64,000 nt of DNA from Bacillota bacterium (GCA_023419605.1 JAEZXR010000086.1:124001-188000), one strand, 5' to 3'; positions 50,380-59,733 are shown, counted from the first letter of the stretch. Notes: generated by a model not told the origin, from the sequence alone. Made by a program: numbers and translations.

Positions 50380-52131
50380 ATGAGAAAAACAAAGATAATT
50401 TGTACTCTTGGACCAGCAGTGGACGATGAAGAAGTTTTGAAGAGCCTTATTCTAAAAGGTATGAATGTGGCAAGAATGAACTTTTCCCACGGTTCTCATG
50501 AGGAACATAAGCAGAGAGCGGACCGTTTGAAGAAGGTAAGAGAAGAACTTGGAGTACCTGTAGCCCTGCTTTTGGATACAAAGGGGCCCGAAATCAGAAC
50601 CGGAAAATTTGCAGCGAAAGAAGTCGTTGTGAAGGAAGGAGATCCCTTTGTTCTGGTGAATGAAGAGATCCTCGGTGATAATACAAAGTGCAGCGTATCC
50701 TATAAGAACCTGTATCAGGATGTTCAAAAGGGAACAAAAATCCTTATGAACGATGGTCTTATTGAATTGGAAGTAAACGAAATCAAGGGCAAGGACATCT
50801 ACTGTACTGCACTGAACGGTGGAACGCTCAGCAACAACAAGAACATGAACGTACCGGGAACGGTTGTCAATTTGCCGGCTCTTACGGAAAGAGATATCGC
50901 GGATATAAAATTCGGCGTTGAAAACGACTTCGATTATATAGCTGCTTCCTTTGTAAGAAAGGCTTCCGATGTTGTTGAAATAAAGAAAGTCCTGGAAAAT
51001 TATGGTGGAGGCGATATTAAGGTTATCGCCAAAATCGAAAACCGCCAGGGAATACAGAACTTCGATGAAATCGTAAAGGTAGCCGATGGCATCATGGTAG
51101 CTAGAGGGGACCTGGGGGTTGAAATTCCCGTTGAGGAAGTACCTGTTGTTCAAAAGATGCTGATAGAAAAATGCTACAGGGACGGAAAACCTGTTATAAC
51201 TGCTACACAGATGCTGGATTCCATGATCAGGAACCCAAGACCCACCAGAGCGGAAGCAAGTGACGTTGCCAATGCCATCTACGACGGTACCAGCGTAATC
51301 ATGCTTTCCGGGGAAACTGCTGCCGGAAAGTACCCGTTGGAAAGTGTAGAAACCATGGCCAGAATCGCTGAAAAAGCTGAAAGCTCCGTAAACTACTGGA
51401 AGAGGCTTGGAAGCATACAGTACAATTTGATGGCCAGTGTGACCAACGCTATCAGCCATGCTACCTGTACAACAGCCATGGACCTGAATGCAGCGGCTAT
51501 CATTACTGTAACCCAGAGTGGGCACACTGCAAGGATGATCTCCAGATTCAGGCCTGCTTGCCCCATTATTGCAACGACTACATCACCTAAAGTGCAGAGA
51601 CAGCTTTCCTTGGCATGGGGTGTAATACCTTTCCTCGTAGATGAAGCTTCCAGCACCGATGAAATGTTTGATATGGGTGTGGAAAAGGCACTGGAATCCG
51701 GCCATGTTCGCAACGGAGACCTGGTGGTTATTACAGCGGGTGTACCCATCGGAATCAGTGGTACTACCAATATATTAAAGGTTCATATGGTTGGAGATGT
51801 GCTGGTACAGGGAATTGGTATCGGTCATGGAGAAGTAACCGGAGAAATCTTTATGGCAAGATCCTCCGAGGAAGTTAAGAAAGGTTTCACACCGGGCAAA
51901 ATCCTTGTTGTGCCTTTCACAAATAATGAAATGCTTTCAGCGATGAAGGGTGCCATTGCCATTATCGTTGAAGAGGGCGGATTATCAACTCACGCGGCTA
52001 CTGTGGGATTGGCACTGGAAATTCCCGTTGTTGTTGGGGCATCCAATGCTACGCAAATTCTCAAGAGCGGCGCGGTTGTGTCCATTGACGCTGACAGAGG
52101 TATTGTCTATTACGGTGGTAAGAAAATGTAA
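50380..52131 (+). CDS. pyk: Pyruvate kinase with C-terminal PEP-utiliser domain
   Basis: It transfers phosphate from PEP to ADP in the last glycolytic step. The 583-residue protein starts MRKTKIICTLGP and has the NFSHG and DTKGPEIRTG motifs, the active-site region KIENRQGIQNFDEI, MVARGDLGVE and TATQMLDSM. After the regulatory C domain (to about 470) comes the extra PEP-utilising mobile domain with EEGGLSTHAA, found in Bacillus and clostridial enzymes and lacking in E. coli. GGAGGG precedes the ATG. It is a single gene with a leader hairpin and its own terminator. Confidence 0.97.
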   Translation: MRKTKIICTLGPAVDDEEVLKSLILKGMNVARMNFSHGSHEEHKQRADRLKKVREELGVPVALLLDTKGPEIRTGKFAAKEVVVKEGDPFVLVNEEILGDNTKCSVSYKNLYQDVQKGTKILMNDGLIELEVNEIKGKDIYCTALNGGTLSNNKNMNVPGTVVNLPALTERDIADIKFGVENDFDYIAASFVRKASDVVEIKKVLENYGGGDIKVIAKIENRQGIQNFDEIVKVADGIMVARGDLGVEIPVEEVPVVQKMLIEKCYRDGKPVITATQMLDSMIRNPRPTRAEASDVANAIYDGTSVIMLSGETAAGKYPLESVETMARIAEKAESSVNYWKRLGSIQYNLMASVTNAISHATCTTAMDLNAAAIITVTQSGHTARMISRFRPACPIIATTTSPKVQRQLSLAWGVIPFLVDEASSTDEMFDMGVEKALESGHVRNGDLVVITAGVPIGISGTTNILKVHMVGDVLVQGIGIGHGEVTGEIFMARSSEEVKKGFTPGKILVVPFTNNEMLSAMKGAIAIIVEEGGLSTHAATVGLALEIPVVVGASNATQILKSGAVVSIDADRGIVYYGGKKM

Positions 52132-52144
52132 TTTGATATAAAAG

Positions 52145-52192
52145 AAGGGCGGTTTGGTTTCATAAAGCATATGATACCAGGTCGCCCTTTTG
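52145..52192 (+). terminator. pyk terminator
   Basis: AAGGGCG pairs with CGCCCTT, with an inner TGGTTTCATA/TATGATACCA stem, and TTTT follows. Confidence 0.7.
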
Positions 52193-52217
52193 TATGTGAC
52201 GGGGAGAAGGTGCCGAC

Positions 52218-53279
52218 ATGCCGAACTACAGTAAAATGCGTTTGAGCAAACAGGATAACAGGAGTCCTGAAATACAGAATGTAGAAAACACCGCTGAAAA
52301 CTGTATAATCCATTGTATTCAATATGATGGAGACTCCATAAGGGAGAAAAAGTCTGCCAGTGTGGAGGAATGTGCTCTATATAGGAATAATCCGGGAGTA
52401 TTGTGGGTCAATGTGGACGGAGTAAACCAGGAGGAGGTTTTGAAGAGCCTGGGCCAATGTTTTGGGCTGCATCCCCTGGTATTGGAGGATATTTCCGATA
52501 CACGGCAAAGGCCGAAAATCGAGGATCATGAGAATTACCTGTATGTGATATTGAAAATGATGAGCTATGATCCGCCGGCAAATAAAATCATCATAGAGCA
52601 GACCAGTATGGTTATCGGGGAGAATTTTGTCCTCTCCTTTGGGGAACGGGAAGGTGATGTGTTTGATATAGTGCGGGAGCGGCTGCGTCAGGGTACCGGA
52701 CGGATTCGAAAAATGGGAGCGGATTATCTGGCGTATAACCTTCTGGATGCCATTGTTGATAACTATTTTATTGTCCTGGAGGCGCTGGGGGATGAGATTG
52801 AAGCAGTGGAAGAGGAACTGCTGCGGAAACCTCATACAAGAGTCCTGGGTCAAATTCATATTTTAAAAAGAGAAATGATGTTTATGCATAAGGCCATCTG
52901 GCCGCTGCGGGAGGTTATAGGAGTTCTGTCCAGAGGAGAATCCGCCCTGGTGAAGCAGGAAACCCTGGCCTACCTTCGAAATGTCTACGACAATACCGTA
53001 CAGGCCATGGATGCTACTGAAATATACCGGGACATGCTGTCCGGCATGCTGGATGTCTATCTTTCCAGCACCAGCAACCGGATGAATGAGATCATGAAGG
53101 TGCTTACCATTATCTCCACGATTTTTATTCCTCTCACTTTTATTGCCGGGGTGTACGGCATGAACTTCAGGGTGATGCCGGAACTGGAGTGGAAGTGGGG
53201 ATACCCGGGATCGCTGCTGTTGATGGGGGTGGTGGCGGTGATTATGGTACTGTATTTTAAAAGGAAAAAATGGCTATAA
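52218..53279 (+). CDS. corA: CorA family magnesium/cobalt transporter
   Basis: CorA is a pentameric channel for Mg2+ and Co2+. The 353-residue protein has a large cytoplasmic N-terminal domain with long helices (about 1-290), then two membrane helices. The universal YGMNF motif ends the first helix and the cytoplasmic tail is short and basic (KRKKWL). Length is normal. GGGGAGAAGG precedes the ATG. Confidence 0.95.
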   Translation: MPNYSKMRLSKQDNRSPEIQNVENTAENCIIHCIQYDGDSIREKKSASVEECALYRNNPGVLWVNVDGVNQEEVLKSLGQCFGLHPLVLEDISDTRQRPKIEDHENYLYVILKMMSYDPPANKIIIEQTSMVIGENFVLSFGEREGDVFDIVRERLRQGTGRIRKMGADYLAYNLLDAIVDNYFIVLEALGDEIEAVEEELLRKPHTRVLGQIHILKREMMFMHKAIWPLREVIGVLSRGESALVKQETLAYLRNVYDNTVQAMDATEIYRDMLSGMLDVYLSSTSNRMNEIMKVLTIISTIFIPLTFIAGVYGMNFRVMPELEWKWGYPGSLLLMGVVAVIMVLYFKRKKWL

Positions 53280-53285
53280 AACAGA

Positions 53286-53324
53286 GCAAGGCCCACAGTG
53301 AAATTTCTGTGGGCCTTGCCTTTT
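53286..53324. terminator. corA terminator
   Basis: GCAAGGCCCACAG pairs with CTGTGGGCCTTGC across 8 nt, followed by TTTT. It lies between convergent genes. Confidence 0.85.
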
Positions 53325-53338
53325 ATGTATGGACTACA

Positions 53339-53737
53339 CTATTCCTCCTTCAGTATTTCATAAATCCTCAGTACTTTGTCTATCATATGTTCATTTTTCC
53401 CTTTTACAGCAGGCTTCACAATCCGCATGGCATCAATGATATCATCACTTTTCATGCTTCGGCTGCTTGAATCCCGCAGGTGCTGCTTCAGGTTTTTGAA
53501 AGTATCTGCGTATAGACTGCTTTGGTCCAGGGAGCTTGCCAGGTTACTCCTGTATTTATCCGGAGAGAATTCAGCCAGAACCTGAAGCATTTCTTTTAGA
53601 ACGTCAGGTTCTGCTTTTCTAACGGAGGTTCTGGTATCCGACGTTTGAAGCGAGGAATTCCGAATTGTGTTTATTTTATGTGCAGCCCTGAAGCCATTGG
53701 CTATATTTTCGAGTGACTTGTTTCTATCTTTTCTCAT
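53339..53737 (-). CDS. Hypothetical basic protein
   Basis: I do not recognise the family. The 132-residue product has a basic, probably disordered N terminus (to about residue 40) and a helical remainder with SPDKYRSNLASSL and MKSDDIIDAMRIVKPAVKGK. No signal or membrane segment. GAGAGGGG precedes the ATG at good distance, and the gene shares a terminator with corA, which supports it being real. Cytoplasmic, function unknown. Confidence 0.7.
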   Translation of the reverse strand: MRKDRNKSLENIANGFRAAHKINTIRNSSLQTSDTRTSVRKAEPDVLKEMLQVLAEFSPDKYRSNLASSLDQSSLYADTFKNLKQHLRDSSSRSMKSDDIIDAMRIVKPAVKGKNEHMIDKVLRIYEILKEE

Positions 53738-54402
53738 TACAACCCCTCTCTTTCAGATTGCCACTTTTCTAATATAAGTAAAAATTTATCTTCCCCATTA
53801 GTATATTATGTTAAACTATAATTTCATGTTACTGTAAATTTTCATAAATCATTTTATTGAGGTATGACATATAAAATTCCATAGAGGGTGGTATACACTT
53901 CTAAGAATTATAGCTTTACAAGAAGGCGGGCCATTGGCATAAGGCAGTAACTCCAAGGGCTGGAAGATATAGTATCTCGGGTTTGTCGTCCATCCAATTA
54001 TCGTAAAAAAAGCCGATAAGATAGGAAAAAAGTTAAGACCTCTATTGAAGTTTATAAGTATAATTGAATTATATAATAAGGAAAAAGGAAAAATCCTAAA
54101 AAATCTTTAAGCGGCCACGAACATTCCAGCATACAAATAACCTGTATCCAGGGACAGGCTTCACTCGTGGGCATGCTTTTCTTCCTGCCGACATCAGAAC
54201 CATCAGGGCTGATTCCTATGTTATTCTTGCTTATGAAAGAGAAAAAGAGAATATCAAATTTGTTAATGATGCTATGCCGTATTCCGGCATGTGTGCTGGG
54301 AAGGAGGTGTTTATCAAGGTTTTACAGCATTTCGGCTTGATTGCCTTATTGGCCAAGTTTGTCAGTATCCAATTCTTATGGAAGTAATTAAGGAGGTAGC
54401 AA
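53738..54402. other. 665-bp gap with a possible gene remnant
   Basis: From 54100 to 54387 a plus-strand frame of 95 codons stays open without an early start; it includes GFTRGHAFLPADIRTI and SGMCAGKEVFIKVLQHFGL and ends TAA at 54385, just before the next ribosome binding site. It may be the degraded end of a gene. The left part (53738-54099) is AT-rich and shows no gene. Confidence 0.35.
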
Positions 54403-56736
54403 ATGTTAAAAAGTGAGAAAAAAAGTTTTTTACGCGTTCTAACATCCTGTTTTGTGATGGTGCTTATCGTGGTGATCCAGGTAACTACGGTATTTGCCGG
54501 ACACACGGTGCTCATCCAGTCCGATGGCCCCAACAACAATATTGACGCCTATACCCTACTGAAGAATTACCTGGGAACGGGGCTGGATGCGCCGGGATAT
54601 GACCAGGACCTGCATGTATATGAAACATATGCTGACGGAATCAATGCTTTTGCCATGGTCAATCATGCTGTCGGGGACTATGACGGTACCAACTATGACA
54701 GGCAAAGAAACGAAATAAAGATCAATAGCTCTTCTGCGGATAATCTTGAGGCGAAAGAAGGACAAACCTTCACCTACAAATGGAAGTTCCGCGTTGGGGA
54801 AGACTTCCCTAAGCCCACAGGCTTTTGCCACATTTTCCAGCTCAAGGCCACAGAGGGTGGAGAAGCAGGCTCGCCATTGCTGACCTTTACCATCAGCAAT
54901 GGTGAGGATGAACTTCTTTTCCGCCACGCCAGAATAGGAGCGGACATGAGTACGGTACGAGTATTAGACTCTATTCCCATGTCCAATATAAGAGGTAACT
55001 GGGTGGAGGCTGAGGTTACGGTACTCAATAAAGACGCCGGGCATGTTACCATGACACTCAAAGATGTAAAAACCGGTGCACTGCTCATGAGCTGTGACGA
55101 GGACGCCGATATGTGGAGAAGGCCGGAAGCCAAAGATGCCGATGGGAAATGGTACGAAACGGACTTTCCTGCCGTCTCCGGACAGATTAACCGTCCCAAG
55201 TGGGGAATTTACCAGGCACTGCCTTCAAACCGTGTACTGGCTAATGATGCAATTGTACTTTTTGCAGATTTCCAGATTACCAACCAGAGTGTAGACCAGG
55301 GTCCGGTAAATACACCGACAGCTCCCACGGCACCTACACCAGCCCCAACCATTGCTCCTCCGGCCCAGAGACCGGCAGGCGATGCTATGGTCTTGCAGGG
55401 AGACAACCTTGCATTAGGAAAGAGGACGGGCCAGAGCGGATACTATAAGTGGAATTCCGGAGGCTATGGAGCAGTCAATGTTGCCGACGGTAAGTCCAAC
55501 ACGGTTTGGAATGCTTACCAGAATACCCGCAGCGGCTGGCTCATGGTGGATTTAGGGAAGGACACCGATGTAAATACCTTTAAGATGTACCTGGACAATG
55601 TGTTAACCTTTACAGAGATGAGTATCTACACTGTAAAAGACGGAGAGGAATACCAGCCCCTTCCTTTGGCAGAACGGTATAAGTCCATTCCCATATCCGC
55701 AAGCACAGCGAATAAGCAGGTCACAATAACGGACAGTGCTGCAGCTACATATAAAGCCATCGCCGGCACCTATACCTTGTTTGATGCTGCCACCGGGGAT
55801 ATCAATGCAGAGGTTAAAAAGCTGAACGGGGACAAGGCATCCTATAAGGATATTGCCAAGGGCGATGCCAATGCAACTTCCCCTGTAGGAAGCACCTGGC
55901 AGTTGGCCGGTCAGTTAACAGGGAGTGATATAAACAATACGACAGGCGGATTGAATGAAATCGCATTGGACCAGAGTGTAAACGGGAGATACGTCATCCT
56001 TTACATGAAATGGAGCAACGGTGATGCAAAGCTGCGTGAATTTGAGATATACAACCGTCAAACGGTTGCTCCTGTGATCGGTGACATAGCAAAAGGGATT
56101 ACTCCCACAGTCACAACTTCTACCTATGCTATTGATTTAGGCAAGCCCGCTGTATTTGATACTATAAAGATCGCAGAAACAGCAGGGAGTATATCGAACT
56201 ACAATGTGGAGTATTCCAATGATGGAGCAACCTGGACACAAGCGGTTGCGAGGACAAAACCAGCAACGGATACTTCAACAACGATCTATTTGGGAGAAGT
56301 AGTCTATGGAAGGTATGTGCGGGTAAATGCCCCCAGTGTTGCTTCCATATCTAAACTGCAAGTATACGGAGTTCCGGCAACGGATTACGGAGTGGTAAAT
56401 GCCTCTGCGCAAGGGGATGGCAACGGAATTACAATAGCCCTTACGAATACAAGCGCCTTTGACAAGCTGGAGTTTTCCGGTATGTCCACTGCTAACTATG
56501 AAGTGAGCGTTTCTACGGATAATGCTGCCTGGACCTCCATCCAGAATGGCTGTAAGACACCGCAAGGATTCTATATGCAAACACCTGCAAAGGCAAAGTA
56601 TATTAAAGTCAGCGGAACCGCACAAACCAGTGTTGCTGCCAGTGTATACGGATACGGCAGCAAGGCGGTTACCGTAGATGTCAATGACCAATGTTCCGCT
56701 TTTCGCTGCAGGCGCGGTGCTGACAGCTTTCAATGA
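54403..56736 (+). CDS. Secreted carbohydrate-active protein with discoidin-type domains, 5' part of a frameshifted gene
   Basis: 777 residues in this frame. A signal peptide (to about residue 32) leads into a jelly-roll, polysaccharide lyase/lectin-like domain (about 35-295, VGEDFPKPTGFCHIFQLK). Then come a Pro/Thr/Ala linker (about 305-325), a discoidin (F5/8 type C) domain (about 335-560) and two further discoidin-like modules (about 565-760). The last 15 residues (CSAFRCRRGADSFQ) are out of register. Removing one C near 56690 joins the frame to the following ORF. The protein probably binds or degrades plant or host glycans outside the cell; activity is unproven. Confidence 0.75.
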   Translation: MLKSEKKSFLRVLTSCFVMVLIVVIQVTTVFAGHTVLIQSDGPNNNIDAYTLLKNYLGTGLDAPGYDQDLHVYETYADGINAFAMVNHAVGDYDGTNYDRQRNEIKINSSSADNLEAKEGQTFTYKWKFRVGEDFPKPTGFCHIFQLKATEGGEAGSPLLTFTISNGEDELLFRHARIGADMSTVRVLDSIPMSNIRGNWVEAEVTVLNKDAGHVTMTLKDVKTGALLMSCDEDADMWRRPEAKDADGKWYETDFPAVSGQINRPKWGIYQALPSNRVLANDAIVLFADFQITNQSVDQGPVNTPTAPTAPTPAPTIAPPAQRPAGDAMVLQGDNLALGKRTGQSGYYKWNSGGYGAVNVADGKSNTVWNAYQNTRSGWLMVDLGKDTDVNTFKMYLDNVLTFTEMSIYTVKDGEEYQPLPLAERYKSIPISASTANKQVTITDSAAATYKAIAGTYTLFDAATGDINAEVKKLNGDKASYKDIAKGDANATSPVGSTWQLAGQLTGSDINNTTGGLNEIALDQSVNGRYVILYMKWSNGDAKLREFEIYNRQTVAPVIGDIAKGITPTVTTSTYAIDLGKPAVFDTIKIAETAGSISNYNVEYSNDGATWTQAVARTKPATDTSTTIYLGEVVYGRYVRVNAPSVASISKLQVYGVPATDYGVVNASAQGDGNGITIALTNTSAFDKLEFSGMSTANYEVSVSTDNAAWTSIQNGCKTPQGFYMQTPAKAKYIKVSGTAQTSVAASVYGYGSKAVTVDVNDQCSAFRCRRGADSFQ

Positions 56737-57238
56737 AACAGTGGCAAGCGTAGAACTGACCTGGGACCCGGCGTTTGTTTCACCTTTAGTCACTGCTTAC
56801 AGGATCTATAATGGAGATCAATGTATAGATACTGTAACCAGTGAACGTGTATATGACAGCACGACTGGTTTCTACAGCTATAAAGTTTCAGGGCTGCTTC
56901 CTGGCACAAGCTACATTTTCAGGATTCAGGCAGGGGATATGGCGGGAAATTGGACGACAAACGGACCTTCCGTAACCGCGAAAACATTAGCGGATACTAC
57001 TCCGCCTGTTATAGAAGGGGCAGCAACGACGCTGCCGAATGCCAAAGGCTGGTATAACAGTGATGTAATCGTACGCTTCACGGCAGCAGACGATGGGTCG
57101 GGTATAGCGTCAGTTACACCGGATACGACAATTTCTACCGAGGGTGTATCCCAGTCGGTGGAAGGAACTGCAATGGATAAATCAGGGAATACTGCAAGTG
57201 TAACGGTCCTGGGGCTTTACGAGGCACGAGTCAGCTAA
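56678..57238 (+). CDS. 3' part of the frameshifted secreted protein (fibronectin III plus Ig-like)
   Basis: In register with the previous frame after a one-base shift, this part encodes VPLFAAGAVLTAF, a fibronectin type III domain (SVELTWDP...LLPGTSYIFRIQAGD) and the start of a bacterial Ig-like domain (TPPVIEGAATTL, MDKSGNTASVTV). The Ig-like domain is cut short and the frame ends LGLYEARVS exactly within a 54-bp repeat shared with the 16.1 kb locus. The full protein was probably longer. There is no convincing independent start. Confidence 0.7.
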   Translation: MSMTNVPLFAAGAVLTAFNETVASVELTWDPAFVSPLVTAYRIYNGDQCIDTVTSERVYDSTTGFYSYKVSGLLPGTSYIFRIQAGDMAGNWTTNGPSVTAKTLADTTPPVIEGAATTLPNAKGWYNSDVIVRFTAADDGSGIASVTPDTTISTEGVSQSVEGTAMDKSGNTASVTVLGLYEARVS

Positions 57239-57254
57239 GTTCCATCCGAATTTG
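57201..57254 (+). repeat. 54-bp repeat, copy B
   Basis: 46/54 identical to 16099-16152. It covers the last codons and stop of the truncated secreted-protein gene and continues toward the ribosome binding site of the next gene. Confidence 0.65.
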
Positions 57255-57273
57255 CATAAGAGGGGGGAATAAG

Positions 57274-57603
57274 GTGCTGCCGATTATTTTATTGGTAATT
57301 TCAAATATTTTTATGACTTTCGCGTGGTATGGTCATTTACGGTATAAGGATACGCAGCTGCCCATTGTTATTATCATAAGCTGGCTTATTGCTTTTGTTG
57401 AGTACTGTTTTCAGGTACCCGCGAACCGATTGGGAAGTTCCTACTTCACTGCAACACAGTTAAAAATTATTCAGGAGGTCATAAGCCTTTCCGTTTTTGC
57501 AGTCTTTTCCGTCCTGTACCTGAAAGAGTCCTTTCGGTGGAACTATGCAGTTTCGTTCCTCTTGATACTGGGAGCCGTCTTTTTTGCATTTAAAAAGTTT
57601 TAG
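57274..57603 (+). CDS. DUF486 (DMT-like) membrane protein
   Basis: The 109-residue protein has four hydrophobic segments and the DUF486 pattern: FMTFAWYGHLR near the N terminus, EYCFQVPANRLG in the middle and SVLYLKESFRWNY near the C terminus. It is like half of a drug/metabolite transporter and probably dimerises. Substrate unknown. The GTG start follows GAGGGGGG. Confidence 0.88.
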   Translation: MLPIILLVISNIFMTFAWYGHLRYKDTQLPIVIIISWLIAFVEYCFQVPANRLGSSYFTATQLKIIQEVISLSVFAVFSVLYLKESFRWNYAVSFLLILGAVFFAFKKF

Positions 57604-57803
57604 GAGCTTTGGTTCATAGGTTGTTAACAGAAAGGAGACTTTTCTAAAGTTTTGTAGTATAATAAAACATAGAAATCGAATGTAAGGTGAATTTTATTGA
57701 AGCACCCTTAATGGAAGTCAAATTATACAAATAATAAAGGAAGAATAATGATTTCCCGCGTGTTAAAATAATAAAATACATTGCGATATTTCGGAGGGGA
57801 AAA

Positions 57804-58478
57804 ATGTCTGATAAGAATAGACAGATAATGGTTCGAATCTGCTGCATGATTATAATACCGTTGATATCAATTATTCATGTAGCCTTGAACACCTACAGGG
57901 AGAATATGCACAACATAAGCACCAGCCTGGATGATCGGATACCTTTTGTGCCGGCTTTTTCAATCCCGTATTTGTATTGGTTTGTGTATGTGTTTGCTGG
58001 GCTCCTTTACTTTGCCATCACGGACGGTAAATATTACTTCCGGCTTCTTGGCAGTATTGTAGTGGGGATGTGTTTAAGCTTCGTGTTTTTTTACTTTTAC
58101 CCCACAACGGTGATCAGGCCGGAGATACTGGGAAATGGGCTGATGGAAAGGTCTGTAGCCTACATCTACTCCATGGATAATCCCTATAACTGTTTCCCCA
58201 GTATTCATGTATTGAATGCCATGCTGGTAACGATGTTCCTTTGCAGCTACCACAAGAGCCTGCGGGTTTGGGGAGTTTCTATTTTTAGCTGTGCAGCTAT
58301 TATTCTTTCTACCTTGTTTGTAAAACAGCACTATGTATTGGATGCGGTAGGGGGCATTATTCTATCCACAGGCGTTTATCTCTTCTTTATGAATGAGAAC
58401 TTTTGGAACTCGATTCCCATGCAAAGGGTTATGGCATTTTTTACACACCCAAGACCGGGAAACGATCCGAATATTTAG
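57804..58478 (+). CDS. PAP2-like phosphatase / phosphotransferase membrane protein
   Basis: The 224-residue protein has about six membrane segments and two PAP2 motifs: CFPSIHV (the PSxH motif) and KQHYVLDAVGG (the third motif with catalytic His and Asp). It probably acts on lipid phosphates such as undecaprenyl pyrophosphate, phosphatidate or inositol lipids at the membrane outer face. CGGAGGGG precedes the ATG. A terminator-like hairpin follows. Confidence 0.88.
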   Translation: MSDKNRQIMVRICCMIIIPLISIIHVALNTYRENMHNISTSLDDRIPFVPAFSIPYLYWFVYVFAGLLYFAITDGKYYFRLLGSIVVGMCLSFVFFYFYPTTVIRPEILGNGLMERSVAYIYSMDNPYNCFPSIHVLNAMLVTMFLCSYHKSLRVWGVSIFSCAAIILSTLFVKQHYVLDAVGGIILSTGVYLFFMNENFWNSIPMQRVMAFFTHPRPGNDPNI

Positions 58479-58498
58479 CAGAGGGTTTTGCAGGAGGG

Positions 58499-58530
58499 GC
58501 ACACGGCCAAAGGAAAGGGCGGTGTGCTTT
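58499..58530 (+). terminator. Terminator after the PAP2 gene
   Basis: GGCACAC...GTGTGC stem with a purine-rich loop and TTTTCG following. Two mispairs make it moderately strong. Confidence 0.6.
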
Positions 58531-58578
58531 TCGTTTTTAAACTGGAAAATCCAGTGTACTTGTTATATAATGATTTAC

Positions 58579-58678
58579 AGATATCCAACTTTAAACCTTA
58601 CAATTTCCAGTGGCAAAAATGACCGGGTTTTGGGGCAGTTTTGCCACTGGATAAATTCAAGTATAAAGTTGGATATCT
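58579..58678. repeat. 100-bp nested inverted repeat in the proB leader
   Basis: Outer arms of 15 bp (58579-58593 and 58664-58678, AGATATCCAACTTTA type) are perfect. Inner arms TCCAGTGGCAAAA (58606-58618) and TTTTGCCACTGGA (58639-58651) are also perfect. A TATAAT-like box (about 58565) precedes it, so it may be part of the proB leader RNA or a miniature inverted-repeat element. Confidence 0.7.
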
Positions 58679-58755
58679 ATGGAATTAGCGAAAGAATAAC
58701 TTTCCCGGTACCTCTTGATCCATAGATGGCAGTGCCGGGGACAAAGGGGTTCAAT

Positions 58756-59583
58756 ATGGAGAATATGAGAGAGCGATTGACAGAAGCAAAAAGAATTGTA
58801 GTGAAGGTCGGTACATCCACCTTGACCTATGAAACAGGAAAGGTGAACTTTACACGAATTGACAGGCTGGTGCGGGTAATATCCGACCTGGTAAACCAGG
58901 GCAGGGAAGTCGCCCTGGTGACTTCCGGAGCTATTGGTGTGGGAGTCGGTAAGCTCAATCTGCCCGAGAAGCCGAAAACGATCGGCGAAAAACAGGCAGT
59001 GGCTGCTGTAGGTCAGTGTGAGCTGATGCACATATACAGTAAATTTTTTGCGGAGTATGGGCATGTTGTAGGGCAGATTCTCTTAACCCGGGATGTGGTA
59101 GAGGACGATCACCGGAGAGAAAATGTAACAAATACCTTTGAAAATTTGTTAAAAAGGGCCATCATACCCATCGTAAACGAAAATGACTCTGTATCCATCG
59201 AGGAAATTAAAAATATTAATAACTTCGGAGATAATGATACCTTGTCTGCTGTAGTTTCAGAAGTCATACATGCGGATCTGCTGATTATCCTGTCCGACAT
59301 TGATGGTTTATATGACTGCGATCCGAGAGAAAATGAGTCTTCAAAGCTGATATCCGTAATCCATGAGATCACGGCAGATATTGAGGCCTGTGCCGGAGGC
59401 GCAGGAAGCAGCAGAGGAACCGGCGGTATGGCAACAAAGATATCTGCTGCGAGAATATCAGCCGCAGCAGGCGTGGATATGGTCATATGCAATGGAAGCA
59501 ATCCTGACATCATTATGGATATTGTAGAAGGAAAAGAAGTCGGATCGTTGTTTATAGCCAAAAAAGGGTATACTATTCTATAA
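58756..59583 (+). CDS. proB: Glutamate 5-kinase without PUA domain
   Basis: It phosphorylates glutamate in the first step of proline synthesis. The 275-residue protein is the amino-acid kinase domain alone (E. coli ProB is about 367 with a PUA domain): VVKVGTSTL near the start, VTSGAIGVGVGKL, NENDSVS, DNDTLSA and GTGGMATKISAARI. The short form occurs in many Firmicutes. ATG 58756 follows AAAGGGG; the longer frame from 58726 adds unlike residues. proA is not adjacent. Confidence 0.94.
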   Translation: MENMRERLTEAKRIVVKVGTSTLTYETGKVNFTRIDRLVRVISDLVNQGREVALVTSGAIGVGVGKLNLPEKPKTIGEKQAVAAVGQCELMHIYSKFFAEYGHVVGQILLTRDVVEDDHRRENVTNTFENLLKRAIIPIVNENDSVSIEEIKNINNFGDNDTLSAVVSEVIHADLLIILSDIDGLYDCDPRENESSKLISVIHEITADIEACAGGAGSSRGTGGMATKISAARISAAAGVDMVICNGSNPDIIMDIVEGKEVGSLFIAKKGYTIL

Positions 59584-59643
59584 GAAAATTTTAGGCAGAT
59601 AAACTTTTTAGCGTTTGGGACGTACTATAGACAGAGACGCACT

Positions 59644-59733
59644 AACTCACCCCGGATCCTCTCTTTCCAAAAGAGAGGGAAGAAGGCTTTGTTTCCCTAC
59701 TTTTTGGAAAGAGAAGGAGGGAGGGGATGAGTT
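59644..59733. repeat. Palindromic repeat upstream of the ABC exporter
   Basis: AACTCACCCC and CTCTCTTTCCAAAA on the left pair imperfectly with TTTTTGGAAAGAGA and GGGGATGAGTT on the right. This CTCACCCC...CTTTCC pattern is a widespread dispersed element in Firmicutes. Confidence 0.6.

Noticed and set aside
50452..51525. 357-codon minus-strand open frame
   Set aside because: It is antisense to pyk, which is intact; a shadow frame.
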